Shown: positions 35,701 to 44,058 of the stretch, in pieces
Layout of the letters: the number at the start of each line of letters is the position of its first letter
Position numbering within the stretch: the first letter of the stretch is position 1
NCBI RefSeq assembly: GCF_005049285.1
Contig: NZ_SOSC01000002.1
Span: 310,001 to 374,000 of the forward strand
DNA length: 64,000 bases
Source: Halorientalis salina
GTDB lineage: Archaea; Halobacteriota; Halobacteria; Halobacteriales; Haloarculaceae
Direction: 5' to 3'
Program-made: the position numbers and the translations under genes
The notes under the pieces: model-generated
Seen by the model: only the letters and a program-made list of their open reading frames with translations
The model's database searches: none
Told to the model about the DNA's origin: nothing

Positions 35701-35901
35701 CTACAGCTCTCAGAGTCGCTCCTGACAGACCGCCAGCAGGAAGCGGTGCGAGCGGCCATCGACCACGGCTACTACGAGGTCCCACGATCGGGGTCGGTCG
35801 AGGACGTGGCGGCGGCCCTCGACTGTGCGCCGAGTACCGCATCGAACCATCTCCGGAAAGCCGAAGCGAGACTCGCCGAGGCAGTCGCTTCTGTGGAGTG
35901 A
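35701..35901 (+). pseudogene. Fragment of an HTH_10 (bacterio-opsin activator type) regulator
   Basis: The last 65 codons of an open frame (which starts at 35569) contain L-L-T-D-R-Q-Q-E-A-V and V-E-D-V-A-A-A-L-D-C-A-P-S-T-A-S-N-H-L, the HTH_10 DNA-binding domain. The first 44 codons of that frame are antisense to the nuoD tail and not protein-like. Full-length regulators have 150 or more residues ahead of this domain, so I call it a 3' fragment, though a short DNA-binding protein could still be made. Confidence 0.65.
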
Positions 35902-35969
35902 CGCCAGTGACGGACGTTCCGTGAGTACGGAGACACATATTTATCAGGATCTGGCAAGAACCGAGAACG

Positions 35970-36620
35970 ATGACGGACACGAAACGCGCGTTGGCGGTCT
36001 TCGGCTATATCGCACCCGCCGTATCGATCTCGTTTCTGGTGGTGTCGACCCTGGTCGACCCGCTGTTCTCCTGGCAGACCCGGTCGCTGTCGAGTATCGG
36101 GGAGGCCACCGGCACCGCCGTGTTCGCGTTGTCGAGCGCGGATCAGATCGCGTTCAATCTCTTCAACGCCGGCCTGTTCCTCACCGGCTTGCTCGGTCTG
36201 CCCTTCGTCGTCGCACTCTGGATGGACGCGGGGTCGCGTCCCGAGCGAATCGGCGTCGGGTCGTTAGTCGTCACGCTGCTCGGGGTAATGGGGGTCGGCG
36301 TCACCTATCTCGACGGCCCGTTCGTCGCCTTCCACTTCCCCGCCGCGGCGACCTTCTTTTTCGGGGTCGCACTCACGCTCTGGATACACAGCACGGGAAC
36401 GATCCGGCGGACCGACGGCCAACGGGGACTCGGGTTCGTCTGGCTGGCGAACGCCTACGTGCTCCAGTGGGTGCTCTGGATCGTCCTCGAAGCACAGGCG
36501 TTCGGCGAGGACGAGGTCTGGACGTGGTTCGCCGTCCCGGAGTTCGTCGCCGCCCTCGTGCTCGCCGGGTGGATCGTCACGCAGGCGCGACGACTCCGAA
36601 CACAGTCTCGGGTCGGATAA
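35970..36620 (+). CDS. DUF998-family membrane protein
   Basis: 216 residues with six hydrophobic segments. The L-S-S-I-G-E-A-T-G region after helix 1 and the G-V-G-V-T-Y-L-D-G-P-F-V-A-F-H segment match DUF998, a family of unknown function widespread in halophilic archaea and actinobacteria. A TATTTATCAG box about 27-30 nt ahead of the ATG supports the start. Monocistronic by position. Confidence 0.85.
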   Translation: MTDTKRALAVFGYIAPAVSISFLVVSTLVDPLFSWQTRSLSSIGEATGTAVFALSSADQIAFNLFNAGLFLTGLLGLPFVVALWMDAGSRPERIGVGSLVVTLLGVMGVGVTYLDGPFVAFHFPAAATFFFGVALTLWIHSTGTIRRTDGQRGLGFVWLANAYVLQWVLWIVLEAQAFGEDEVWTWFAVPEFVAALVLAGWIVTQARRLRTQSRVG

Positions 36621-36700
36621 TAAACGATCAGTTCGCGAACGGGAGACACAACGCTGTCCGTTCGTAGACGCCAAAAAAATTCGCGGTTAGTGGAACGACG

Positions 36701-37381
36701 TTACGCGTACTCGTACGTGCCGTCGTTGTTCGGGTCGAACTGAACTTCCAGACCGAGGTCCGGCAGCGTGATCTCGTTGGTCGCGAGGTAGGTCGCGCGG
36801 ATGTTCGCGTCCTGGAGAACGAGACCGGGGTTCCCGTCACCGCCGTCGAGGGTGACCTGGCGCGGACCGCCCGCGATGTCACCGTCGGGACCCGTCGTCG
36901 GGGTCTCGGGTGCGCGCAGCGTGATCATCTGCTTGATCCCCTGCTCGGTATTGTTCGCTTTGGTCTCGTCGATCGTCAGGCCGCTGAACGTGGCCGATGA
37001 GGCTTCCAGCTCGGGCGTCTTCAGGAGCAGCTGCCCGGACGTGACGTCGGTGTTCGCCCCGGCGGTAATGACGAGGCGTGCGTTGCCCGTCATCCCGTAC
37101 TGATCGAGGTTGAAGCGCTTGATCAGCGTCAGGTCCGTGATCGTCACCTGATTCAGCTCGACGATACCCTGCGGGTACTTCGAGTGGTTCTCCGCGTCAC
37201 CGTTCCCCGGATACAGGATGAGGTCGTTCCCCTGAATCTCTTCAGCCTGAATCTTGAAACCGCCGATACCTGAAATCGGTGCGGCGAACGCCGTGCCGGT
37301 GCTCAAAAAGAGCATGCCGACGACAGCGACGACACCGAGCGATGCGCCTGTACTCTTTGCAAGTATGCTTCTATCGTACAC
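36701..37381 (-). CDS. DUF6230-family secreted protein
   Basis: 226 residues from a GTG start: V-Y-D-R-S-I-L-A-K-S-T-G, then one hydrophobic segment ending A-F-A-A-P, a likely signal or anchor. The exported part has G-G-F-K-I-Q-A-E-E-I-Q-G and L-V-I-T-A-G-A-N-T-D-V, resembling DUF6230 proteins known mainly from actinobacteria, where a DUF6114 gene is often adjacent; none is seen here. No ATG gives the signal segment without an implausible leader. Function unknown. Confidence 0.65.
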   Translation of the reverse strand: MYDRSILAKSTGASLGVVAVVGMLFLSTGTAFAAPISGIGGFKIQAEEIQGNDLILYPGNGDAENHSKYPQGIVELNQVTITDLTLIKRFNLDQYGMTGNARLVITAGANTDVTSGQLLLKTPELEASSATFSGLTIDETKANNTEQGIKQMITLRAPETPTTGPDGDIAGGPRQVTLDGGDGNPGLVLQDANIRATYLATNEITLPDLGLEVQFDPNNDGTYEYA

Positions 37382-37552
37382 TACGTACCCCCCTAGGGCA
37401 TTCCTTTGTTCCAGTGCTACTACCCTTATACTTACCCCATGCATCAACGGCCCTTTATACGCATCTGGAAGGTAACGCCCGTCGCTCGGCGAAATCACAG
37501 ATCGAAAACGGAGGTATCTCGAACGCGGAATCGGGCCGGTTAGGAAGTTCCT

Positions 37553-37730
37553 ACTCCCGTTTCGCGCCGGGGTTCGTCACCGCGCCGTTCCACCTTTTTC
37601 CGCGTCGGGTCGCCTGCGGCGACCACTCGCGCAAAAACGTGGGCGAAAAAGCTGCTCGCTCACGCCGTTCGCGAGCAGTACAGCCCGCTCGTCACTCCCG
37701 TTTCGCGCCGGGGTTCGTCACCGCGCCGTT
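37553..37730 (-). repeat. Palindromic mini-element flanked by 37-bp copies of the ilvD 3' end
   Basis: The last 37 nt of ilvD (37694-37730, part of its coding sequence up to the stop) are repeated without a mismatch at 37553-37589. Between them lie 104 nt: CACCTTTTT, CGTCGGGTCGCC, hairpin GTCGCC-TGC-GGCGAC, GCAAAAACG, GAAAAAG and a CTCGCTCACGCCGTTCGCGAG hairpin-like tail. Block order matches the element at 27364. The layout is gene end, element, gene-end copy. It encodes nothing. The remaining gap (37382-37552) holds the AT-rich upstream region of the DUF6230 gene. Confidence 0.85.
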
Positions 37731-39431
37731 GGCCGCGGAGCCGAAGTCGCGGTGGTACTTCGCCAGCACGCCGTTGTCGTAGGTCGGTTCGGGGTCGTCG
37801 CGCGCGTCGAGTCGCTGCTCCATCTCCTCGTCGGAGACGTCGACGGAGAGTTCCAGGTCGTCGATGTCGATGGTGACGACATCGCCGTCTTCGAGCGCGG
37901 CGATGGGACCGCCGACGAACGCCTCGGGAGCGACGTGTCCGATCGAGAACCCGCGAGTCGCGCCCGAGAAGCGGCCGTCAGTGAACAGCGCCACGTCCTC
38001 GGCGTGGCCCTGGCCGGCGACTGCCGAGGTGACCCCGAGCATCTCGCGCATGCCGGGGCCGCCGCGTGGCCCTTCGTTGCGGATGCCGATGACGTCACCG
38101 GACTCGACCTTGCCCTCCTGGACGTACGCCATCGCGTCCTCTTCGGCGTCGAATATCCGGACCGGACCCTCGTGATGGAGGTGGTCCTCACCGGTGATCT
38201 TGATGACGGCACCGTCGGGCGCGAGGTTCCCGGTGAGGATGCGAATGGCACCGCGCTCGTGGATCGGGTCCGCGACCGTGTGCAGGAAGTCCGCGTCGAG
38301 GTCGGCGATCGCGGGCGGATCGTAGCGCTCCAGTGCCTCGCCGATCGTCTCGCCCGTCACCGTGAGTGCGTCGCCGTGGAGCAGATCGGCCTCGTACAGG
38401 GCGTTCAACACGACCGGCACGCCACCGACCTCGTGGAGGTCGTTCATCACTCGCTCGCCGCCGGGCTGGAGGTTCGCGATCTTCGGCGTGCGCTCGCTGA
38501 TGCGGTTGAAATCGGCGATGTCGAGGTCGATGCCCGCCTCGGCAGCCATCGCCAGGAGGTGGAGCACGGCGTTAGTCGACCCACCGATGGCCACCTGGAG
38601 CGCGATGGCGTTCTCGAAGGACTCCTTCGAGAGGAAATCGGAGGGTTTGCGCCGTTCCCGAACCACCTCTGCGGCGAGTTCGCCGGCCTCGCGGGCGACC
38701 TCGTAACGGGACTCGTCTTCGGCGGGCGGCGACGCCGACCCGAGCGGCGCGAACCCGAGCGCCTCGGAGATAGAGGCCATCGTGTTCGCCGTGAACATTC
38801 CGCCACACGACCCTGCGCCGGGGCAGGCGTTGCGTTCGAGGTCGTCGAGTTCGTCCTCGGTCATGTCGCCGTCCGCGACCGCGCCGACGCCCTCGAAGAC
38901 GTTCTGGATGGTGACCTCCCGGCCGTCGTGTTCGCCGGGCATGATCGACCCGCCGTAGAGGAACACGGACGGGAGGTCGGTCCGGATGGAGGCCATCATC
39001 ATGCCGGGCATGTTCTTGTCACAGCCGCCGATCGTCACGAGGCCGTCCATACGCTCGCCGAAGGCGACCAGTTCGACGGAGTCGGCGATGACCTCCCGCG
39101 AGATCAGCGAGGCCTTCATCCCCTCGGTCCCCATCGAGATGGCGTCGGAGATGGTGATAGTCCCGAACTCGATGGGCATCCCCGCTCCATCGTCGATACC
39201 TTCGTAGGCAGCGTCTGCCACGTCGTCGAGATGGACGTTACAGGGCGTGATGTCGGCGGCTGGGTTGGCGACGCCGACCATCGGCGAGGAGAGATCCTCG
39301 TCGTCGTATCCCATCGCCCGGAACATCGCCCGGTGGGGGGCCTTGTCGGTTCCCTCCGTCACCTCGTTGCTCGGCAGGTCGTCCGGCTTCCCGGCATCGG
39401 ACTCACTGCGTCGCTCGGATTCTTGACTCAT
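37692..39431 (-). CDS. ilvD: Dihydroxy-acid dehydratase
   Basis: 579 residues. Iron-sulfur cluster cysteines are seen in [10 protein letters not shown] and [15 protein letters not shown]; the C-terminal G-R-F-S-G-A-T-R-G motif is intact. It dehydrates 2,3-dihydroxy acids in isoleucine, valine and CoA-precursor synthesis. The gene is isolated from other ilv genes. Its last 37 nt are duplicated downstream across a palindromic element, leaving the coding sequence itself intact. Confidence 0.96.
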   Translation of the reverse strand: MSQESERRSESDAGKPDDLPSNEVTEGTDKAPHRAMFRAMGYDDEDLSSPMVGVANPAADITPCNVHLDDVADAAYEGIDDGAGMPIEFGTITISDAISMGTEGMKASLISREVIADSVELVAFGERMDGLVTIGGCDKNMPGMMMASIRTDLPSVFLYGGSIMPGEHDGREVTIQNVFEGVGAVADGDMTEDELDDLERNACPGAGSCGGMFTANTMASISEALGFAPLGSASPPAEDESRYEVAREAGELAAEVVRERRKPSDFLSKESFENAIALQVAIGGSTNAVLHLLAMAAEAGIDLDIADFNRISERTPKIANLQPGGERVMNDLHEVGGVPVVLNALYEADLLHGDALTVTGETIGEALERYDPPAIADLDADFLHTVADPIHERGAIRILTGNLAPDGAVIKITGEDHLHHEGPVRIFDAEEDAMAYVQEGKVESGDVIGIRNEGPRGGPGMREMLGVTSAVAGQGHAEDVALFTDGRFSGATRGFSIGHVAPEAFVGGPIAALEDGDVVTIDIDDLELSVDVSDEEMEQRLDARDDPEPTYDNGVLAKYHRDFGSAANGAVTNPGAKRE

Positions 39432-39580
39432 ACTCGTTGTCAGTCACCGTGGCGGCTTTAATTGCCCGGATGCGACGAATGGCCCCTTGAACCGGGACCC
39501 GAACCGGTTCGGCGCGTCCGGACGGACCGGGATTGGCACATCGCCAACACTGATAGGTGCGGAGCGGATACCGGTCGGCA

Positions 39581-40546
39581 ATGACCGCTCGCGTCGCCGC
39601 CGGTGCCCGCCTCCACTTCGGCTTCCAGAACCTCTCGCTCGCCCGCGAGCGCCTCTACGGCGGCGTCGGCGTCGCCTTGGAGGAACCCCAGGTCGTCGTC
39701 GAAGCCGATCCCGCCGAGGGCATCCACTGCGAGGACGACCTGGCCGCCGAATACGCCTGGACGGCCGTCGATCTGCTGGGCGTCAACGGGGCCGCCATCG
39801 AGGTCAGGGATCGGCTCCCCCGCCACGTGGGCCTGGGCAGCGGCACGCAGTTCGCGCTGGCGACCCTGACCGCCATCGCGGGCGCGTACGACATGGAACC
39901 CGCCGTCCGCAAGCACGCTCCCGCGCTCGGCCGAGGGGGTCGCAGCGGCGTCGGCGTCGCCGCCTTCGAGACCGGCGGGTTCCTCGTCGACGGCGGCCAC
40001 CCGACCGAACTGTTCACCGCCGCGCCCCCGGCCGACGGCCAGTGGACCGTGCCCCCCGTCACCGCCCGCCACGAACTCCCCGAGACCTGGCGGTTCGTCG
40101 TCGTGTTGCCCGAGTCCAGTACTGGTCGCTCCGGCCAGCGCGAGGACGAAAGCATGCGGGCGGTCGTCGAGCGGGCCGACACCGGCATCGCCGACGAGGT
40201 GGGCGGATTGCTCCTCCGGCGGGTGCTCCCCGCCGCAGCGGAGGGCGACCGCGAGGCGTTCGGGGCCGGCGTGGCCAAACTCGGCCGACTCAACGGGGCC
40301 TGGTACGCCGACGAACAGGGCGGCGTCTACCGCCCGCCGGCGGGCCGTATCGTGGACGCGCTCTCTGACTGCCCCGCGATCGCCGGAGCCGGCCAGTCCT
40401 CGTGGGGACCGGCCGTCTACGGCGTGACACACCGCCACGGCGTCGACGAGGCGCGTGAAGCTGCGCGTGACGCGCTGGGGGAAGCTGGTGTGGAGGGGCG
40501 CGTTCTCGTTACGGCTCCGCGGAATCGTGGGGTTCGCGTCGAATAG
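39581..40546 (+). CDS. Beta-ribofuranosylaminobenzene 5'-phosphate synthase (GHMP family)
   Basis: 321 residues. A-R-L-H-F-G-F at 8-14 and the GHMP motif L-P-R-H-V-G-L-G-S-G-T-Q near 82 identify the family. The enzyme joins 4-hydroxy- or 4-aminobenzoate to PRPP in methanopterin synthesis. Non-methanogenic halophiles carry it, presumably for a modified C1 carrier, which is of interest beside a complete glycine cleavage system. The ATG at 39581 is preferred over 39557 because the family begins close to A-R-L-H-F-G. Confidence 0.88.
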   Translation: MTARVAAGARLHFGFQNLSLARERLYGGVGVALEEPQVVVEADPAEGIHCEDDLAAEYAWTAVDLLGVNGAAIEVRDRLPRHVGLGSGTQFALATLTAIAGAYDMEPAVRKHAPALGRGGRSGVGVAAFETGGFLVDGGHPTELFTAAPPADGQWTVPPVTARHELPETWRFVVVLPESSTGRSGQREDESMRAVVERADTGIADEVGGLLLRRVLPAAAEGDREAFGAGVAKLGRLNGAWYADEQGGVYRPPAGRIVDALSDCPAIAGAGQSSWGPAVYGVTHRHGVDEAREAARDALGEAGVEGRVLVTAPRNRGVRVE

Positions 40547-40599
40547 TGAGGAAGTGACGGATTTCGAGCGCCCCCGGAAGGCACGACCAGTCGACCGTC

Positions 40600-40995
40600 T
40601 CACGAATCCCAAAGGTTAGTAACGGTCATCAGGTCTTCGAGGGGCATCGTTTGAAAATCGGCGTCAGCGACGACGAGTTCGTCACCGGTCGACCGGGCGG
40701 TCGCGGCGACGAACAGGTCACGAGCGGGCATGGTATCACCACTTCGCTGCAACTCTTGTTGTAGCTGCACCGCCTCCAATGCGATGGACTCGTTGAATTC
40801 CAGCGACGCCACTCGGCCAAAATCTTCCCGAGTCCCGTTGATGTCGGTTGATCCTGAGCTGAAGACTTCACCGATAAGTACCTCATAGACGCAGATCGAG
40901 GAGGTGAGCAGGGTCGGCTGGTCGTCGACGAACTCCACGACGTGCTCCACGTTGTCGAGGTAGTCGATAATGACCGACGAATCGAGGAACGTCAT
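40600..40995 (-). CDS. vapC: VapC-type PIN-domain toxin
   Basis: 131 residues. The PIN acidic residues are visible: D5 in F-L-D-S-S-V-I-I-D, E in V-Y-E-V-L-I-G-E, D in P-A-R-D-L-F-V-A-A and D in V-A-D-A-D-F. Such proteins cut RNA and are held inactive by a partner antitoxin. The start overlaps the antitoxin stop by 4 nt (ATGA), the usual arrangement. Confidence 0.92.
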   Translation of the reverse strand: MTFLDSSVIIDYLDNVEHVVEFVDDQPTLLTSSICVYEVLIGEVFSSGSTDINGTREDFGRVASLEFNESIALEAVQLQQELQRSGDTMPARDLFVAATARSTGDELVVADADFQTMPLEDLMTVTNLWDS

Positions 40996-41192
40996 CGGCC
41001 AAATGATTCTCGCGACCGCTTGACGGCCTCGCGGGCTTTTTTCGCCTTGTCTGTCCCCTCCCACGCGCCCGGATTCATCGACCGGTTGTCAGTGGCGAGT
41101 CGGTCAAGTAGCTCGTCCCAGGTTTCATCCTCTCGTTTCAGGTGGCGGAGTTTGTCTTTCGTGTCGTCAGACACGCGAATCGTTGAACTCAT
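40992..41192 (-). CDS. vapB: VapB-type antitoxin
   Basis: 66 residues starting M-S-S-T-I-R-V-S-D-D-T-K-D-K-L, a ribbon-helix-helix-like DNA-binding start typical of haloarchaeal antitoxins (DUF7557 style), followed by D-E-L-L-D-R-L and a basic tail that would wrap the toxin. It lies directly before vapC. Upstream GTATACATCGAGTATAC has GTATAC arms around 5 nt (41196-41212), a likely operator for self-repression. Confidence 0.88.
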   Translation of the reverse strand: MSSTIRVSDDTKDKLRHLKREDETWDELLDRLATDNRSMNPGAWEGTDKAKKAREAVKRSRESFGR

Positions 41193-41195
41193 TGT

Positions 41196-41212
41196 GTATA
41201 CATCGAGTATAC
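41196..41212 (-). promoter_or_regulatory. GTATAC/GTATAC inverted repeat upstream of vapBC
   Basis: GTATAC at 41196-41201 and again at 41207-41212 (each self-complementary) flank 5 nt, only 4 nt ahead of the vapB ATG. Toxin-antitoxin operons are usually repressed by their own antitoxin at such palindromes, so this is a plausible operator, which would overlap the transcription start. Confidence 0.5.
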
Positions 41213-41359
41213 AGACAAGTAGCTGTTTCGCCGTTACCGCCACTCGACTTGTTTACACTATCGTACCTGCGCTGACGAGCATAGCTTTGGCTATGGGGAG
41301 AAAACTCCATCACTCAAAATCCCCGTAACAACTACGGCACGGGGTCCGTATGGCAGGGT

Positions 41360-42196
41360 ATGGACCGCATCCCCTTCGGCATCAGACAACTCGATACGAT
41401 TATCGACGGGGGCGCACCGCCGGGGAGCGTCGTCTTGCTGTCGGGGGAGTCCGGTGCCGGCTCCCGGGAGTTCATGTACACCAGCGCCGTCGTCAACGGC
41501 CTGGGCCACACCAACGAGGACCTCCACGACCTATACTACGGGGACCTGGCGTCAGGGGCCGCTCTCCCCGAGGAAATCCACTACGTCTCCTTTACCGCCG
41601 ACGACGACCAGCTCTTCCGGGAGATGGACCGCGTCATGGACGAGGAAGTCGTCGAGTCCGGCTTCGACCCCGTCGAGTTCGTCGACATGGCGGAGGTGTA
41701 CTTCCACACCAGCAGCGTCCCCCGGCCGTGGTACGCCGAGGAGACGGCCCACATCCGGGACATGGCGGGTCGCCACGACCGCGAGGGACTGTTCGCCGCG
41801 CTCGGCGACTACCTGAACGCGAACGCCCAGGGGAACCTCGTCATCCTCGACTCGCTGTCGGACCTCATCAGCGCCATCGGCGACGAACACGACTGGTCCG
41901 ACATCGTCTACCTCGTCAAGGGCCTCCAGAAGGCCGCCCACTCCTGGAACGGCCTGATCCTGGCCCACGTCAACCACGAGACGGTCACGGACGTGGAACA
42001 CGGCCAGTTAGTCGACGCGGCCGACGGGACGATGATCTTCGAGTGGGAACAGGGCGGGAGCGAGCGCGCCCGGACGCTCGTGTTCAAGAAGTTCCGTGGC
42101 GTCCTCTCCCAGATCGAAGACGAGGACATCATCCGCTTCGAGACCGAGATCGGCGACGCCGGCTTCGACATCAGCGACGTTCGGAAGATTCGCTGA
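41360..42196 (+). CDS. KaiC/RecA-superfamily ATPase-like ('HTR-like') protein with degenerate P-loop
   Basis: 278 residues. The start M-D-R-I-P-F-G-I-R-Q-L-D-T-I-I-D-G-G and the G-E-S-G-A-G-S-R-E-F segment (29-38) align with KaiC-type P-loops, but the Walker A Lys and Thr are replaced by Ser and Arg. A Walker B-like N-L-V-I-L-D-S-L-S-D-L follows near 160. It may bind a nucleotide poorly or act as a scaffold. It is the first of three consecutive + strand genes (41360, 42320, 43393) followed by a convergent HalX response regulator, which suggests a signalling role. Confidence 0.8.
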   Translation: MDRIPFGIRQLDTIIDGGAPPGSVVLLSGESGAGSREFMYTSAVVNGLGHTNEDLHDLYYGDLASGAALPEEIHYVSFTADDDQLFREMDRVMDEEVVESGFDPVEFVDMAEVYFHTSSVPRPWYAEETAHIRDMAGRHDREGLFAALGDYLNANAQGNLVILDSLSDLISAIGDEHDWSDIVYLVKGLQKAAHSWNGLILAHVNHETVTDVEHGQLVDAADGTMIFEWEQGGSERARTLVFKKFRGVLSQIEDEDIIRFETEIGDAGFDISDVRKIR

Positions 42197-42319
42197 CAGT
42201 TCTCCGCGGTATCGGCCGAAACGCCGGCTGAACTGCCGCCAGTTCCCGAGGCCGATTGTTTTACGAATTGATAAGCTGTGGCAAACGCTTAACTACCGGA
42301 GTTGCCAAAGGGCCGATAG

Positions 42320-43396
42320 ATGGCCAGCGAGCCGTCCGACGATCCGGTCTCGATCTCACTGCCGCCGGAGCTTGCGGAGTGGGTCGACCAGCAAGCCGCC
42401 GACCGCGACACCGACCGGGAGACGGTTCTGGTCCAGTTGCTCGCGGCCCACCAGGCCACCGAGGAACTGGAGGACGGAGCCGACTTCGACGCGGACGTGC
42501 TCGCACGAACGACCGACCTCGAAGACGAGGTTCGGAACATCATCGCCGACCGCCTCTCCGACATCGCCGGCGCCGTCACCGACCGCATCGACATCGAACA
42601 ACAGGTCGGGACGGCGCTCGACGAACGACTCGACGACCGGATCGCGGCGGCGGTCGACGAGGAACTGCCCGAGGCGCTGGAGGAGGACCTCCCCGAAGCG
42701 ATCGACAAACACCTCGCAGCGGAACTCGACGAGCGGCTGGCCGACGCGATCGAGGACCAACTCGGTGCGTTGCTCGAGGACAGACTGGCTGAGGTCTCCC
42801 AGTCGGCGGCCGAGCAGGCGAGCCGACAGATCGCAGGCGAGATCGAGTCGGTCGAATCCGAGTTCACGGGCAAAGTCGAGGACGTTCGCGACCGGGTGAT
42901 TCAGGTCAAAAAGGAGACCGACCGGAAGGCACCGGCCGATCACGAACACCCGGACGTCGTCGATCGAATCGAGGACGTAGAGACCGATATCGAGGGGCTC
43001 GTCGGTGAGATCGAGGACGTCGAAGCGGACCTCGACGGGCGACTCGACGCGGAAGCGGACCGGCTCGACGACGTAGAGGAGACCGTCGCGGACGTCCAGG
43101 AGAAGCTCCGGACGGTCGCGTACGTCGTCAAGGAACTGCGCGAGAACTCCGAGGTGAACAACAAGCGAGCCACCTCGATCGAGGCGATCAAACGAGCCGC
43201 CGCCGAACACGACGTCGACCGCGCCCAGTGTGAGGCCTGCGGGCAGGGCGTCTCCGTCGCGCTGATGACCGACCCCGAGTGTCCACACTGCAAGGCGACG
43301 GTGACGGACGTCGAACCGAGTGACGGCTTCTTCGGGAAACCACAGCTGGTCAAGGCACAGGGAATCGAAGCGGCGGGCGACGAGGAGGAGGGATGA
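42320..43396 (+). CDS. Ribbon-helix-helix, long coiled-coil and zinc-knuckle protein
   Basis: 358 residues. Residues 8-45 (V-S-I-S-L-P-P-E-L-A-E-W-V) look like a ribbon-helix-helix DNA-binding or dimerisation domain. Residues 50-290 are a very acidic heptad coiled coil with repeated D-D-R/D-E-R-L units. The C-terminus has C-E-A-C and C-P-H-C, one zinc site, then F-F-G-K-P. It overlaps the next gene by 4 nt. Overall shape suggests a rod linking DNA or a partner to a zinc-bound target. No named family. Confidence 0.7.
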   Translation: MASEPSDDPVSISLPPELAEWVDQQAADRDTDRETVLVQLLAAHQATEELEDGADFDADVLARTTDLEDEVRNIIADRLSDIAGAVTDRIDIEQQVGTALDERLDDRIAAAVDEELPEALEEDLPEAIDKHLAAELDERLADAIEDQLGALLEDRLAEVSQSAAEQASRQIAGEIESVESEFTGKVEDVRDRVIQVKKETDRKAPADHEHPDVVDRIEDVETDIEGLVGEIEDVEADLDGRLDAEADRLDDVEETVADVQEKLRTVAYVVKELRENSEVNNKRATSIEAIKRAAAEHDVDRAQCEACGQGVSVALMTDPECPHCKATVTDVEPSDGFFGKPQLVKAQGIEAAGDEEEG

Positions 43397-44058
43397 CCGA
43401 GGACTCCGAGGACAGCGACGACCCCTTCGAGGGGTTCGACGCACCCGACGACGTGGACCCCTTCGAGGACCTCGAGGGACCGACCGAGCCGGACGAGGAC
43501 ACCACCGAGGACCGGGGCGAATCGACCCACGGTTCGGTCCCGGACGGGGACGATCGGACACAGCCAGAAGGGATGGCCGAGAACCCCTTCGGGGAGTCCG
43601 ACGGGGGACGCGAGGGGGCCGGCGGGCCGTTCGGTAGCGGTGAGCCACACGAGGACCCAGCGAGTGGGGCGGCGACCGACGACGCGGATCCCACGGACGA
43701 CCCCTTCGCCTCGTTCTCGGGAGCCGGTGGCCGGACCGGCACGGACGAGGACCCGTTCGGCTCCTTCGAGTCGGCCGGCGTCGACGAGATCGACCCGGAC
43801 GTGGTCTGGGAGGCGCTCTCGGCGGCCGAGGAGGAGGGAATGCCGGAGTTCGACGAGAAGGTCTACTACGAGGTCTCGAAACACTCGTTTTGCGAACGCT
43901 GTGAGTACTTCTCCAGCCCGCCGGAGTGTACCTGTACGTACGACGGGGCGGCCATCGTCGAGTTCCTCGACATGGAGACGGTGCGACTGTTGAACTGTCC
44001 CGTCGTCGCCGAACAGCGCGAACTCGAGGAGAGCGTCGGGAAGATCGGGTCGGACTAG
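43393..44058 (+). CDS. Acidic DPF-repeat protein with C-terminal Cys-rich domain
   Basis: 221 residues. The first 135 are disordered and acidic with six P-F motifs (D-P-F-E-G-F, D-P-F-E-D-L, N-P-F-G-E-S, G-P-F-G-S-G, D-P-F-A-S-F, D-P-F-G-S-F), spaced irregularly like short linear binding motifs. The C-terminal 85 residues have Cys in F-C-E-R-C-E-Y-F, P-E-C-T-C-T-Y and L-N-C-P-V-V, five in all. Its ATG overlaps the stop of the coiled-coil gene by 4 nt. Function unknown; likely a partner of the two upstream proteins. Confidence 0.7.
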   Translation: MTEDSEDSDDPFEGFDAPDDVDPFEDLEGPTEPDEDTTEDRGESTHGSVPDGDDRTQPEGMAENPFGESDGGREGAGGPFGSGEPHEDPASGAATDDADPTDDPFASFSGAGGRTGTDEDPFGSFESAGVDEIDPDVVWEALSAAEEEGMPEFDEKVYYEVSKHSFCERCEYFSSPPECTCTYDGAAIVEFLDMETVRLLNCPVVAEQRELEESVGKIGSD

